Source of the DNA: an uncultured Christensenella sp.
Lineage (GTDB): Bacteria > Bacillota > Clostridia > Christensenellales > Borkfalkiaceae
Direction: 5' to 3'
Length of the DNA stretch: 64,000 nucleotides
Assembly (NCBI GenBank): GCA_905203015.1
Contig: CAJKUC010000006.1
Location: forward strand, 44,132 to 108,131
Position numbers and translations under genes: made by a program
The notes under the pieces: model-generated
The model's input: the letters and a program-made list of their open reading frames with translations, nothing else
What the model was told of the DNA's origin: nothing
The model's database searches: none
Shown here: positions 30,223-37,296 of the stretch, piece by piece
Numbering within the stretch: position 1 is the first letter of the stretch
Layout of the letters: each line of letters begins with the position of its first letter

Positions 30223-31966
30223 AACGATTAAACGTATTATCGGTTGGTGCGGAGAATACAAAGGGAAACTTTATCTCGGTTTTGTGATGACGTTCTTTTC
30301 TCATCTTTTTACGGCGTTGCCGCTGATGCTTGCGGCGTATACCGTAGGGCTTTTGATCGAATCGTCGGCGGGCGGAACGGCATTCGATACTTCCTGGATA
30401 TGGAAAGTGATTCTGATTCAGATCGGGTTTGTGGTTTTGCGTTTTTTATTTGATTTTTTCCGTGCAAAATTACAGGAACCGATCGGATATAATCTTACGG
30501 CAAGGGATCGTCTTGCCGTCGGCGACGCTCTGAAACGCGTATCGCTTGGATATTTTTCCGAGGTGAGCACAGGCAATATACTCGGTTCGATCACCACGGG
30601 GCTGGGGACGCTGGAAGGTATGGGGATCCGCATGATTAACGATTTCGTCGGCGGATATATCAATTTTTTCGTGATACTGATCGGTCTTGCGATTTTCAGC
30701 CCGTTAACGGCGCTGATTGCCGTTGCAGCCGCTCTGGCGTCGTTTTTGTGTTTACTTCTGATTTCGCATTACAGCACGAAGAACGCGCCCGTGGAAGCAA
30801 AGGCGAATAAAGATCTTACGGGCGCGGCGATCGAGTACGCAAGAGGGCTGTCTGTGGTGAAATCGTTCGGAAAAGACGGCGCGGCGATGGACTCGATGGA
30901 AAAAGCCGTTGAGGACAGCAAAAAAATTCATCTGAAAATCGAATGGGGATATCTTCCCGCGAACGCTCTGCATTTGCTGGCGTTGAAATGCGGCGGAGTG
31001 GGAATGGCGCTTGCCGCCTCGTTGATGTGTATTGCGGGAAAGATGAATTTTTCTGTAACGCTGATGTTTATCTTTTTTTCGTTCACCGTTTTTGCAAGTC
31101 TCGAACCGATCAGCGACAGCGCTCATACGCTTTCTGTGATTAACGACGCCATGGATCACCTCGACGCGCTGAAACAGGGAAATTTCATCGACAAAGACGG
31201 CGGCGATATAGCCCTCGATCGCTACGATATAGAATTCAGAAACGTTGATTTCGGCTATGATTCGAGGAAGATATTGAAAAACGTGAGTTTTAAAATACCC
31301 GAGAAAACGTCTACGGCGATCATCGGGCCTTCGGGCTCGGGAAAGACGACGATATGCAGCCTGCTGGCGAGATTTTACGATCCGCAGAGCGGAGCGATTA
31401 CTCTCGGCGGGCATAATCTGAAAGAATTTACCTGCGACAGCCTGCTTTCAAATATTTCCATGGTGTTTCAGAACGTATACCTGTTTAACGACACCGTGCG
31501 CGCGAATATTTGTTTCGGTAAGCCTTCGGCGAGCGAGAAAGAGATGATTGCGGCGGCGAAAAAGGCGTGTTGCCATGATTTTATCATGGAATTGCCGAAC
31601 GGCTACGATACGGTGATCGGCGAGGGCGGCGGTACTCTTTCCGGTGGGGAAAAACAGAGAATTTCTATCGCTCGTGCCATTTTAAAGGACGCTCCCGTGA
31701 TTATCTTAGACGAGGCCACCGCAAGTATAGATCCAGAAAACGAGCATCTGATTCAGGCGGCGATTACCGAATTAACGAAAGGAAAAACGATTATTACGAT
31801 CGCGCATCGTCTGGCAACGGTGCGTAATGCCGATCAGATTCTTGTTGTGGAAGACGGGCAGATCGCGGAAGCGGGAACGCATGAGGAATTGCTGAAACGG
31901 GAAGGCTTATACAAACGTTTTACGCAGATCCGCGAAAAAGCGGAGGGCTGGCATATCGACGACTGA
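30215..31966 (+). CDS. ABC transporter, fused membrane and ATPase domains (IrtB/YbtQ-like)
   Basis: The start is ATG 30215, 9 bases after AAGGAGG (30199-30205); a longer reading back to 30164 has no ribosome site. The 583-residue half-transporter has six helices in ~20-310 and an ATPase domain with Walker A GPSGSGKTT (~373), signature LSGGEKQRI (~479) and Walker B VIILDEATA (~501). It overlaps the previous gene and is its obvious heterodimer partner. The conserved VSVIKSFG-like segment (LSVVKSFGKDG) is shared with the YbtQ/IrtB group. Confidence 0.8.
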   Translation: MFKTIKRIIGWCGEYKGKLYLGFVMTFFSHLFTALPLMLAAYTVGLLIESSAGGTAFDTSWIWKVILIQIGFVVLRFLFDFFRAKLQEPIGYNLTARDRLAVGDALKRVSLGYFSEVSTGNILGSITTGLGTLEGMGIRMINDFVGGYINFFVILIGLAIFSPLTALIAVAAALASFLCLLLISHYSTKNAPVEAKANKDLTGAAIEYARGLSVVKSFGKDGAAMDSMEKAVEDSKKIHLKIEWGYLPANALHLLALKCGGVGMALAASLMCIAGKMNFSVTLMFIFFSFTVFASLEPISDSAHTLSVINDAMDHLDALKQGNFIDKDGGDIALDRYDIEFRNVDFGYDSRKILKNVSFKIPEKTSTAIIGPSGSGKTTICSLLARFYDPQSGAITLGGHNLKEFTCDSLLSNISMVFQNVYLFNDTVRANICFGKPSASEKEMIAAAKKACCHDFIMELPNGYDTVIGEGGGTLSGGEKQRISIARAILKDAPVIILDEATASIDPENEHLIQAAITELTKGKTIITIAHRLATVRNADQILVVEDGQIAEAGTHEELLKREGLYKRFTQIREKAEGWHIDD

Positions 31967-32007
31967 ACCGAAGAGAGATGTTTGCACGCGCAAAGAGGAG
32001 CGAATTC

Positions 32008-32090
32008 AGTTAGCAAAGGCAAACTTTTTTGCACGGATTGCTCCGAAACGCGTTGTTTCGGTTGATTTTTCGGGAAAGATATGTTATACT
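32008..32090 (+). promoter_or_regulatory. Operator, hairpin and promoter of the DtxR-type gene
   Basis: AGTTAGCAAAGGCAAACT (32008-32025) is a DtxR-type box with one mismatch. The hairpin CCGAAAC/GTTTCGG (32043-32061) may terminate the ABC operon. TTGATT (32062-32067), a 17-base spacer and TATACT (32085-32090) form the promoter. Confidence 0.65.
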
Positions 32091-32115
32091 TAAAAAAACG
32101 TAACGTGAGGGAAAT

Positions 32116-32478
32116 ATGGTAGACAACGAATCTCAGGAAATGTATCTGGAGACGATTCTTAAATTGCAAAGAGCAAAAGGGAACGTACATTCTATCGACG
32201 TGGCGGAAGAACTCGGCTATTCAAAACCGAGCGTTTCGCGCGCAGTGGGAATTATGAAAAAAGACGGCTTTATCACCGTGCGCCTCGACGGAACGATCGA
32301 TCTTACGGAAACGGGCAGGGCGAAAGCCGAAAATATCTTTGCCCGTCATAAGGCTCTTACCGAGGCTCTTGTAAAAATGGGGCTGAATCAGACGGATGCG
32401 GAGGAAAATGCCTGTCGCGTGGAACACGTGATTACGGAAGAGGCGTTTGAAGCGATCAGAAAATATTTTAACGTGTGA
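32116..32478 (+). CDS. DtxR-family iron-type metalloregulator
   Basis: A 120-residue two-domain member without the SH3-like third domain. Residues ~8-65 are the winged helix (recognition region YSKPSVSRAVGIMKKDGF). The dimerisation/metal domain follows. The ligands match the iron-type DtxR/IdeR set: Met9 (EMYLET), His78, and Cys100, Glu103, His104 in ACRVEH. MntR-type manganese sensors instead carry Asp at the Met position and Glu in place of the Cys. It is therefore expected to bind DNA when Fe2+-loaded. The RGTTAGC-N4-GCTAACY boxes throughout 6-33 kb are half of the classical DtxR box in style and are its likely targets, including one upstream of its own gene. Confidence 0.85.
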   Translation: MVDNESQEMYLETILKLQRAKGNVHSIDVAEELGYSKPSVSRAVGIMKKDGFITVRLDGTIDLTETGRAKAENIFARHKALTEALVKMGLNQTDAEENACRVEHVITEEAFEAIRKYFNV

Positions 32479-32526
32479 AAATCAAGGAAAATTCAAAGCC
32501 TGTTGAAAAAAAATATAAGAAGTTTT

Positions 32527-32559
32527 AGTCAACCGCTAACTTTCGGTTGACTTTTTTTA
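32527..32559 (+). terminator. Terminator of the DtxR-type gene, overlapping the next promoter
   Basis: AGTCAACCG (32527-32535) pairs with CGGTTGACT (32544-32552), followed by TTTTTTT. The right arm contains the -35 element TTGACT of the next promoter. Confidence 0.8.
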
Positions 32560-32695
32560 TTTCCGGAGTATAATTATATTCGGTTCTTCTTGGAACCGAT
32601 ATTTTTTGCAAAATAGTTAGTCTTGGCTAACTATTAAATCGGAATATCGGAACATACGAATATTTTTTTTAACGAATAGTTAGCGCAGACTAACT
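32547..32695 (+). promoter_or_regulatory. Promoter, 5' hairpin and two DtxR-type operators
   Basis: TTGACT (32547-32552), 16 bases, TATAAT (32569-32574); predicted start near 32581. A 5' hairpin CGGTTC/GAACCG (32581-32598) is followed by TTTTTT (32602-32607). AGTTAGTCTTGGCTAACT (32615-32632) lies about 34 bases after the start, and AGTTAGCGCAGACTAACT (32678-32695) is a second box close to the gene. Confidence 0.7.
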
Positions 32696-32726
32696 AAATG
32701 CGGGCTCGAAAAAAAGGAGGCTGGAT

Positions 32727-33119
32727 ATGAGTGCTTCGGAATTGCGGTATCTGATTGCCGCGAACGATCTTGCCGCAGGCGGCGGAACTGTGAAACAGAC
32801 GGACATTGCGAATAAACTCGGCGTGACGAAAGTGAGCGCATACAACGCACTGGAACGGCTGAAAGAAAAAGGATATATCGAAAAAGCGGATAGAAAAGTG
32901 GCGTTGACTGAAAAGGGAAAAGAAATTTTAAACGAGTATATGACGATTATCGATTTTATTTCCGCTCATCTTGCCTTGCGTTGCGGCACGCCGAGGGAAA
33001 GAGCGTATGACGACGCGCTTAACGCCACGTGCGCGTTTTCGGACGAAACCAGAAACGGTGTAGCGCGATTTATCAGGGCGGGCATGCCGGGCGCGTATCG
33101 CGAACAAAAGATCATGTAA
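32727..33119 (+). CDS. Divergent DtxR/MarR-like winged-helix regulator
   Basis: A 130-residue protein starting at ATG 32727 after AAGGAGG. Residues ~20-65 are a winged helix (QTDIANKLGVTKVSAYNALERLKEKGY, wing KVALTEKG). The second half has the length and helical pattern of the DtxR dimerisation domain, and a Cys in NATCAFSD aligns with DtxR Cys102. The following Glu and His ligands are missing, as is the N-terminal Met ligand. It may have lost metal sensing or use other ligands. Two DtxR-type boxes in its promoter indicate control by the neighbouring regulator or by itself. Confidence 0.65.
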   Translation: MSASELRYLIAANDLAAGGGTVKQTDIANKLGVTKVSAYNALERLKEKGYIEKADRKVALTEKGKEILNEYMTIIDFISAHLALRCGTPRERAYDDALNATCAFSDETRNGVARFIRAGMPGAYREQKIM

Positions 33120-33205
33120 ATCGCGATAAACTGCTTTTTGCGGCGAGGCACAGAGGCCCGATTTGCGCAAGTTTATGATTTTTTTGTGTTAGCGGGCGAA
33201 AATCA

Positions 33206-33234
33206 TTGACATTTGCGGCACGCTTTGCTATACT
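33206..33234 (+). promoter_or_regulatory. Promoter of tRNA-Leu
   Basis: TTGACA (33206-33211), a 17-base spacer and TATACT (33229-33234), 57 bases before the tRNA. Confidence 0.75.
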
Positions 33235-33290
33235 TTTAAAGTGCTTTGGAAAGAGGGCGGCGGAATCGTTGCTCTGTTTTTGAAAATCAA

Positions 33291-33377
33291 GCCGCTGTGG
33301 TGGAATAGGCAGACGCAAGGGACTTAAAATCCCTCGTTCGAGAGAACGTACCGGTTCAAGTCCGGTCAGCGGCACCA
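33291..33377 (+). tRNA. tRNA-Leu (anticodon UAA)
   Basis: The 7-bp acceptor stem GCCGCTG/CAGCGGC, a D arm with AGGCAGAC, the anticodon loop CTTAAAA (anticodon TAA), a long class II variable arm (CGTTCGAGAGAACG), the T arm GGTTCAAGTCC and an encoded CCA. The promoter lies upstream and a strong terminator follows at once. Confidence 0.97.
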
Positions 33378-33382
33378 AGTGT

Positions 33383-33419
33383 GATGGTCTATAAGTCTTT
33401 TCTTATAGACCATCATTTT
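33383..33419 (+). terminator. Terminator of tRNA-Leu
   Basis: A perfect 13-bp stem: GATGGTCTATAAG (33383-33395) with CTTATAGACCATC (33402-33414), followed by ATTTTT. Confidence 0.9.
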
Positions 33420-33474
33420 TGCATTTTTATGGGCATTTTCGCCCCTTTTTAATCAATTTCATAGCAAATCAATA

Positions 33475-33511
33475 GACCGAGTAACGGAGAGCCCGTTGCT
33501 CGGTCTTTTTT
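33475..33511 (+). terminator. Second hairpin terminator downstream of tRNA-Leu
   Basis: GACCGAG-TA-ACGG pairs with CCGT-TG-CTCGGTC (33475-33505), followed by TTTTTT. It has no gene of its own and may be a relic of a lost gene or of the insertion of the restriction-modification block. Confidence 0.75.
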
Positions 33512-33546
33512 ATGCCCCAAAAAAGCGTGATTTTACACTTGAAGTC

Positions 33547-33560
33547 TGTCGGACGATAAG
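33547..33560 (+). repeat. Left 14-bp inverted repeat flanking the restriction-modification block
   Basis: TGTCGGACGATAAG is the exact reverse complement of CTTATCGTCCGACA at 35875-35888. The two enclose the AT-rich endonuclease/methyltransferase pair. Confidence 0.7.
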
Positions 33561-33612
33561 CACCGTCCAATAGGACTTGAAATGGTATTTAATATATGAA
33601 TCAATGATTTGC

Positions 33613-33641
33613 TTGAATATTGTAGATAATTATGTTATAAT
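33613..33641 (+). promoter_or_regulatory. Promoter of the restriction endonuclease gene
   Basis: TTGAAT (33613-33618), a 17-base spacer and TATAAT (33636-33641). Confidence 0.6.
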
Positions 33642-33663
33642 TAAAAAAATGGAGGTATTTACA

Positions 33664-34458
33664 ATGTATGTTCATGAAAATAATTTAAAGAATAAAATTA
33701 AAAATGATTACAAAGGTTTAAAAAAAGAGTTAGATGAATTTTATAAAACCATTTATTTACCTATGCGAGAAAAAGTTCTTGCACTTGATTTTTCGACAGA
33801 TGATAAAGAGAATTTTCAACTAGCAGTAAATCTTTTTAACGATTATTATAGTCAATTGCTATCTTTTTCAAAGAAATATGGTATAACTTCGCAATCGAAA
33901 TTTGAATCAACATTTCTTGAAGAAATTAGCGTATATTTGGTAAAGGACATTGAATCAATAAGAACCGGAAAGCTTGGTATATTTAACAAGAAAATTTATG
34001 CTGGTTTAAAAATAAGCGGCGACCATGCTATAGGAATTATAACTAAAGATGTAGATTTTTGTATAGGGAAAAAAGCCGATGTTACAATTGACAACCAGCC
34101 TAAAACCACTTTAATTCTGCCAATAATTGCAGTTGAGGTTAAAACCTATTTAGATGCCACAATGTTTGGAGAGGTTAAGTCTTCTAGTAAATCGATACGA
34201 AGCGCATCTCCTAATTCAAAAACATATGTTTTAATGGGATATAAAAATATTGCCGATGAACACATTATTGCAGCCAGACAAGATTCAGTTTTAAATGAAA
34301 TATTTGTATTAAGAAAAGATGAAAACTCGGCAATGGATTCCAATGTAATTTATGATTATTGTAAAGAATTATGCCACGCAATTGAAGCGTTGACTATGGA
34401 AAGAAAAATCGAAACTCCTGGTCGCTTATTAAATCCAGATAAAACAAGCGGATTATAA
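33664..34458 (+). CDS. Type II restriction endonuclease, Bpu10I/DdeI-like
   Basis: The start is ATG 33664, 8 bases after GGAGG (33651-33655); a longer frame back to 33577 overlaps the promoter. The 264-residue protein has a PD-(D/E)xK-type core: Asp in KKADVTID (~residue 141-147) and Glu-x-Lys in IAVEVKTYLD (~residues 157-165). The overall pattern recalls the Bpu10I family. It converges on a cytosine-5 methyltransferase gene with which it overlaps by 6 bases at the stop codons, the usual restriction-modification pairing. Specificity cannot be read; a CTNAG-like core would be the family expectation. AT-rich, so probably acquired. Confidence 0.65.
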   Translation: MYVHENNLKNKIKNDYKGLKKELDEFYKTIYLPMREKVLALDFSTDDKENFQLAVNLFNDYYSQLLSFSKKYGITSQSKFESTFLEEISVYLVKDIESIRTGKLGIFNKKIYAGLKISGDHAIGIITKDVDFCIGKKADVTIDNQPKTTLILPIIAVEVKTYLDATMFGEVKSSSKSIRSASPNSKTYVLMGYKNIADEHIIAARQDSVLNEIFVLRKDENSAMDSNVIYDYCKELCHAIEALTMERKIETPGRLLNPDKTSGL

Positions 34459-34478
34459 TAAATAATCCGCTATTTTTT
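34448..34478. terminator. Bidirectional terminator between endonuclease and methyltransferase
   Basis: GCGGATTAT (34448-34456) pairs with ATAATCCGC (34462-34470), followed by TATTTTTTTT on the plus strand. It overlaps both stop codons and can serve the two converging genes. Confidence 0.75.
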
Positions 34479-35778
34479 TTGCTATTGCCTTTGCCAGTAA
34501 TGGTGGAACGGCATTGCCAATTTGTTGGTATTGAGATAAATTCTTTTCCCATGACATTGTGGTTCTTTTACCTTTAAATATGTAGGAATCGGGGAACGAT
34601 TGTAATCTTGCCCCTTCCCGAGCGGTATAGTTTCTATTCTCATATGGGTGAACAAAGTTGCTTTGGAAACTTGCCGGTATCGTTGGTGATGGCTTATTGG
34701 GATATGGTCGCATATTATTTTGAGAATATACTTTCCCACTAATTTTATTGGAATCTCCGCGTTGACGTTGTTGGAATTCTGTATCTACATCTGCAACTGA
34801 TTGTCCGTAACCAATATGACTAAACCTTTCTACTAGTCTAGCAGTATGACGCATTGAGACGTGATTATATACTTGCGTACTTGCTTCTCTTGCCCAGGAC
34901 TGATATTTTGTTTGAGGAGCCATTGTATATTGAGATATTTCTTCTCCTTCTCCCGCTTTTAATTTAGGCAAGTCCATTATTGCGTCTTCAATAGTTATTT
35001 GATCGTTTCCAAACAAGTATCCTACCGGTGCGAGTTTATCTCGATCATATTTGATATTGTCGCAAAGTCCTATAAAGAAAACTCTTATGCGAGACTGGGG
35101 AACCCCAAATTCGGCAGCATTCAATTGAAAGATTTCCACATTATATCCAATTTTATTATATTCCTTTAAAATGACGTCTTTAACGGATTCACCGTTTTTG
35201 GTGACCATAGAAAGGATTCCTGTAACATTTTCCATTACAAAAAACTTGGGTTTATAATATTTTACAAACCTTACAAATTCCATAAATAAACTATTACGAG
35301 GATCATTTTTATCGCGATTGCCACTTAAAGAAAAGCCTTGGCATGGTGGACCGCCAATAATTCCATCGATTATTAGATTTGAAGGAAGCAACGATTCTAA
35401 ATTTAGTATTTGAGTAATGTCATTTGTTGTTACAATTGTGTTTGGGTGGTTATACTTGTATGTTTCTGAAGCCCATTCATCGCGTTCTATAGCAAGCGGA
35501 ACATTAAATCCAGCCATTTCAAAACCTAAACTTAAGCCGCCACATCCAGCAAATAAATCGATTACATTTAGACCTCTATTTGGTTTAAACTCTAAAATAT
35601 CGTCGACTTTACAACACAAATAATGGCATATTTTTTCGATAGTTTCCATTGATAGATACTCATTTCTCTTTATACGTGTTAAAATGTTACCAGACAAATT
35701 GCAATCCTTTAATAATGCATTAGTTGAAATTTTTTTATCTAAAAGCAAGTGAAAAAACTTGTTGTATGTTACTGACAT
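34453..35778 (-). CDS. Cytosine-5 DNA methyltransferase with N-terminal HTH
   Basis: The start is ATG at 35776-35778, preceded by GGAGG; 441 residues. Residues 1-63 form a Cro/XRE-like helix-turn-helix. The catalytic part carries all canonical motifs: I DLFAGCGG (~74-81), IV GGPPCQGFS with catalytic Cys146, VI ENVTG, VIII QSRIRVFF, then the target recognition domain, and X QIGNAVPP near the C-terminus. It methylates the cytosine of the site cut by the convergent endonuclease. The HTH end probably represses its own promoter, which carries a perfect palindrome. Hot neighbours on both sides are unrelated host genes. Confidence 0.95.
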   Translation of the reverse strand: MSVTYNKFFHLLLDKKISTNALLKDCNLSGNILTRIKRNEYLSMETIEKICHYLCCKVDDILEFKPNRGLNVIDLFAGCGGLSLGFEMAGFNVPLAIERDEWASETYKYNHPNTIVTTNDITQILNLESLLPSNLIIDGIIGGPPCQGFSLSGNRDKNDPRNSLFMEFVRFVKYYKPKFFVMENVTGILSMVTKNGESVKDVILKEYNKIGYNVEIFQLNAAEFGVPQSRIRVFFIGLCDNIKYDRDKLAPVGYLFGNDQITIEDAIMDLPKLKAGEGEEISQYTMAPQTKYQSWAREASTQVYNHVSMRHTARLVERFSHIGYGQSVADVDTEFQQRQRGDSNKISGKVYSQNNMRPYPNKPSPTIPASFQSNFVHPYENRNYTAREGARLQSFPDSYIFKGKRTTMSWEKNLSQYQQIGNAVPPLLAKAIAKKIADYLL

Positions 35779-35802
35779 AATAACCTCCAAATTAACAAAT
35801 TC

Positions 35803-35843
35803 ATTTTATCACGAATTCGTGATTTTGTCAACAACATCGTGAT
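35803..35843 (-). promoter_or_regulatory. Methyltransferase promoter with operator in the spacer
   Basis: Read on the minus strand: TTGACA (35826-35831), a 17-base spacer and TAAAAT (35803-35808). The perfect 16-bp palindrome ATCACGAATTCGTGAT (35808-35823) fills almost the whole spacer, and another half-site ATCGTGAT lies at 35836-35843 just upstream of -35. Confidence 0.8.
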
Positions 35844-35874
35844 AATTAAATGCATTTTTGCTTAATAAAAAGTA

Positions 35875-35888
35875 CTTATCGTCCGACA
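35875..35888 (-). repeat. Right 14-bp inverted repeat flanking the restriction-modification block
   Basis: CTTATCGTCCGACA, inverted copy of 33547-33560. A weak 12-bp stem with wobble pairs (AATAGGTTGAAC at 35942-35953 with GTTCGGCCTATT at 35974-35985) follows. Nothing else is recognised between 35890 and 36041. Confidence 0.7.
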
Positions 35889-36041
35889 TACTCCCGAAAA
35901 GTGCCTTAAAAACGAGATTTTGTCCGAGTGACACAAGTCTTAATAGGTTGAACTTTTTCTTTTTTAGGAAGACGTTCGGCCTATTTTGTTTTATAGAAGA
36001 ATTTGAGACATTTAACGGATAAATTTACTTTTTAAAAAGAA

Positions 36042-36072
36042 AAGGCAGACGGGAGAAAATCCCGCCTGCCTT
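36042..36072 (-). terminator. Terminator of the small minus-strand gene
   Basis: AAGGCAG-A-CGGGA (36042-36054) pairs with TCCCG-C-CTGCCTT (36060-36072). On the minus strand it is followed by a T-rich tail (CTTTTCTTTTT). Confidence 0.75.
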
Positions 36073-36079
36073 TGCCGTT

Positions 36080-36301
36080 TTATAAAAGTTCGGCAAACTT
36101 TTTGTCTTGCTTCTGCGTTATTTTGGAAAGCAAGGTTCCGTTGTCGTCAGCGGAACTGTTTTTACTTTTAGATTTTTTATTAAGTTGTAATGCGGCTTTT
36201 TCAGCCTTGTTCGCTTGCCATTCGGCATAATCTTTTCGTCCCTCCTCCGACGAAAGATATTCTCTGATTGCGGGCAACAACACCCGAGCCAACGATTCCA
36301 A
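36080..36301 (-). CDS. Small mobile-element-type protein, start uncertain
   Basis: At least 73 residues (SLARVLLPAIREYLSSEEGR near the start), with a Lys-rich tail. The frame stays open to 36379 and upstream reads TRKRKKKENNLGISDFQLE, which looks like real protein, but no ATG, GTG or well-placed TTG occurs there. A GGAGGGG ribosome site lies at 36357-36363. I recall similar short proteins beside serine recombinases in Firmicutes integrative elements, but no recombinase is present here. It may be a decayed remnant or start at an unusual codon. Confidence 0.45.
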   Translation of the reverse strand: MESLARVLLPAIREYLSSEEGRKDYAEWQANKAEKAALQLNKKSKSKNSSADDNGTLLSKITQKQDKKFAELL

Positions 36302-36437
36302 TTGAAAATCGGAAATGCCTAAATTGTTTTCTTTCTTCTTGCGTTTTCTCGTGATTTTCCCCTCCGGGCAGTTATTCGTTTAATCTTGTGTTTTTCATTT
36401 TTAATGGCTCCTTTTCTAAATTTTTTTTCAGTCTCGC

Positions 36438-36533
36438 ATGAATGCGAATTGCCCGTATTGTCACATGTCGCTTCATACCGTCACTCACGGCTGGTTGTTT
36501 GAGTATTGCCCGTATTGCGGGCATCGCTTCTGA
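36438..36533 (+). CDS. 31-residue zinc-ribbon microprotein candidate
   Basis: ATG 36438 to TGA 36533. The product holds two CPYC motifs, one near the N-terminus and one near the C-terminus (CPYCHMSLHTVTH and EYCPYCGHRF), spaced as in a four-Cys zinc ribbon. The motif spacing is hard to obtain by chance. There is no clear ribosome binding site, and the AT-rich surroundings also hold a mobile-element remnant, so it could be a gene fragment. Confidence 0.4.
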   Translation: MNANCPYCHMSLHTVTHGWLFEYCPYCGHRF

Positions 36534-36754
36534 AAGGATATTTTCGCCGTTACGATGTATCCGAAAATAAATTTTTGCGAGGATAAAGCAATATCATCCG
36601 AATCATCCGGACTTTCAGGCTTGGAACAGGCAGATCGTCCGGATTTCTTTATACCGTAAAATTGTTTTGAGGAATGCGAAAAAACGCGGGGACGAAAGGC
36701 GAAAAAAACGTATAAAAAAACTCCGATGCCGTAAGTTACGACACGGAGAAATTT

Positions 36755-36829
36755 TGGAGGCGTCACCCGGATTTGAACCGGGGGATGAAGGTTTTGCAGA
36801 CCTTTGCCTTACCACTTGGCTATAACGCC
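36755..36829 (-). tRNA. tRNA-Cys (anticodon GCA)
   Basis: Minus strand: acceptor GGCGTTA/TGACGCC, the anticodon loop containing TGCAA (anticodon GCA), the T arm GGTTCAAATCC, discriminator U (typical of tRNA-Cys) and encoded CCA (36755-36757). Confidence 0.96.
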
Positions 36830-36909
36830 GATTGTTTATATCAATCGTTGCTTTATTATACACATTTCCGAAAGAAAAAGTGCATAATAAAGAATTGTTT
36901 AAAATAAAA

Positions 36910-37022
36910 CGGCGCGGATTTTTCGTTGGAGCGGGAAACGAGACTCGAACCCGCGACATTCACCTTGGCAAGGTGACGCTCTACCACTGAGCTATTCCCG
37001 CATATCGGAAAAATCCGCGCCG
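36910..37022. repeat. 15-bp inverted repeat enclosing tRNA-Gly
   Basis: CGGCGCGGATTTTTC (36910-36924) and GAAAAATCCGCGCCG (37008-37022) are perfect complements and bracket the tRNA-Gly gene with 2 and 6 bases to spare. Confidence 0.85.
36927..37001 (-). tRNA. tRNA-Gly (anticodon GCC)
   Basis: Minus strand: acceptor GCGGGAA/TTCCCGC, anticodon loop TTGCCAA, T arm GGTTCGAGTCT, discriminator U and encoded CCA (36927-36929). Confidence 0.96.
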
Positions 37023-37025
37023 ATC

Positions 37026-37101
37026 TGGTGGAAGTTATAGGGATCGAACCTATGACCCTCTGCTTGTAAGGCAGATGCTCTCCCGGCTGAGCTAAACTTC
37101 C
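37026..37101 (-). tRNA. tRNA-Val (anticodon UAC)
   Basis: Minus strand: acceptor GGAAGTT/AACTTCC, D arm TAGCTCAGCCGGGAGAGCA, anticodon loop CTTACAA, T arm GGTTCGATCCC and encoded CCA (37026-37028). It is the first of the three minus-strand tRNAs; TTGCTT-17-TATAGT upstream (about 37112-37146) may be their promoter. Confidence 0.96.
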
Positions 37102-37296
37102 AAAAGCCTATATACTATACCATATCCTTTCGGGAAAAGCAAGCGTTTTTAAAGGCATTTGAAAAAATTTCCGCAAAAATTTTTTGCGGGTATTTCCGCG
37201 AAAACGGCAGAGGCGAAAAAAGCGACAGAGGAAAAACGTCTCCGGCGAAAAAGAACGAAAGATTTAAGAAGAGGCGTAAACAATCGTGGAGAAAAA

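Noticed and set aside
33291..33377. tRNA-Leu as attachment site of an integrated element
   Set aside because: I could not find a second copy of the tRNA 3' end downstream and there is no integrase gene in the window.
33577..33663. Endonuclease start 29 codons upstream
   Set aside because: It lies upstream of the predicted -10 element, and ATG 33664 has a GGAGG site at the right distance.
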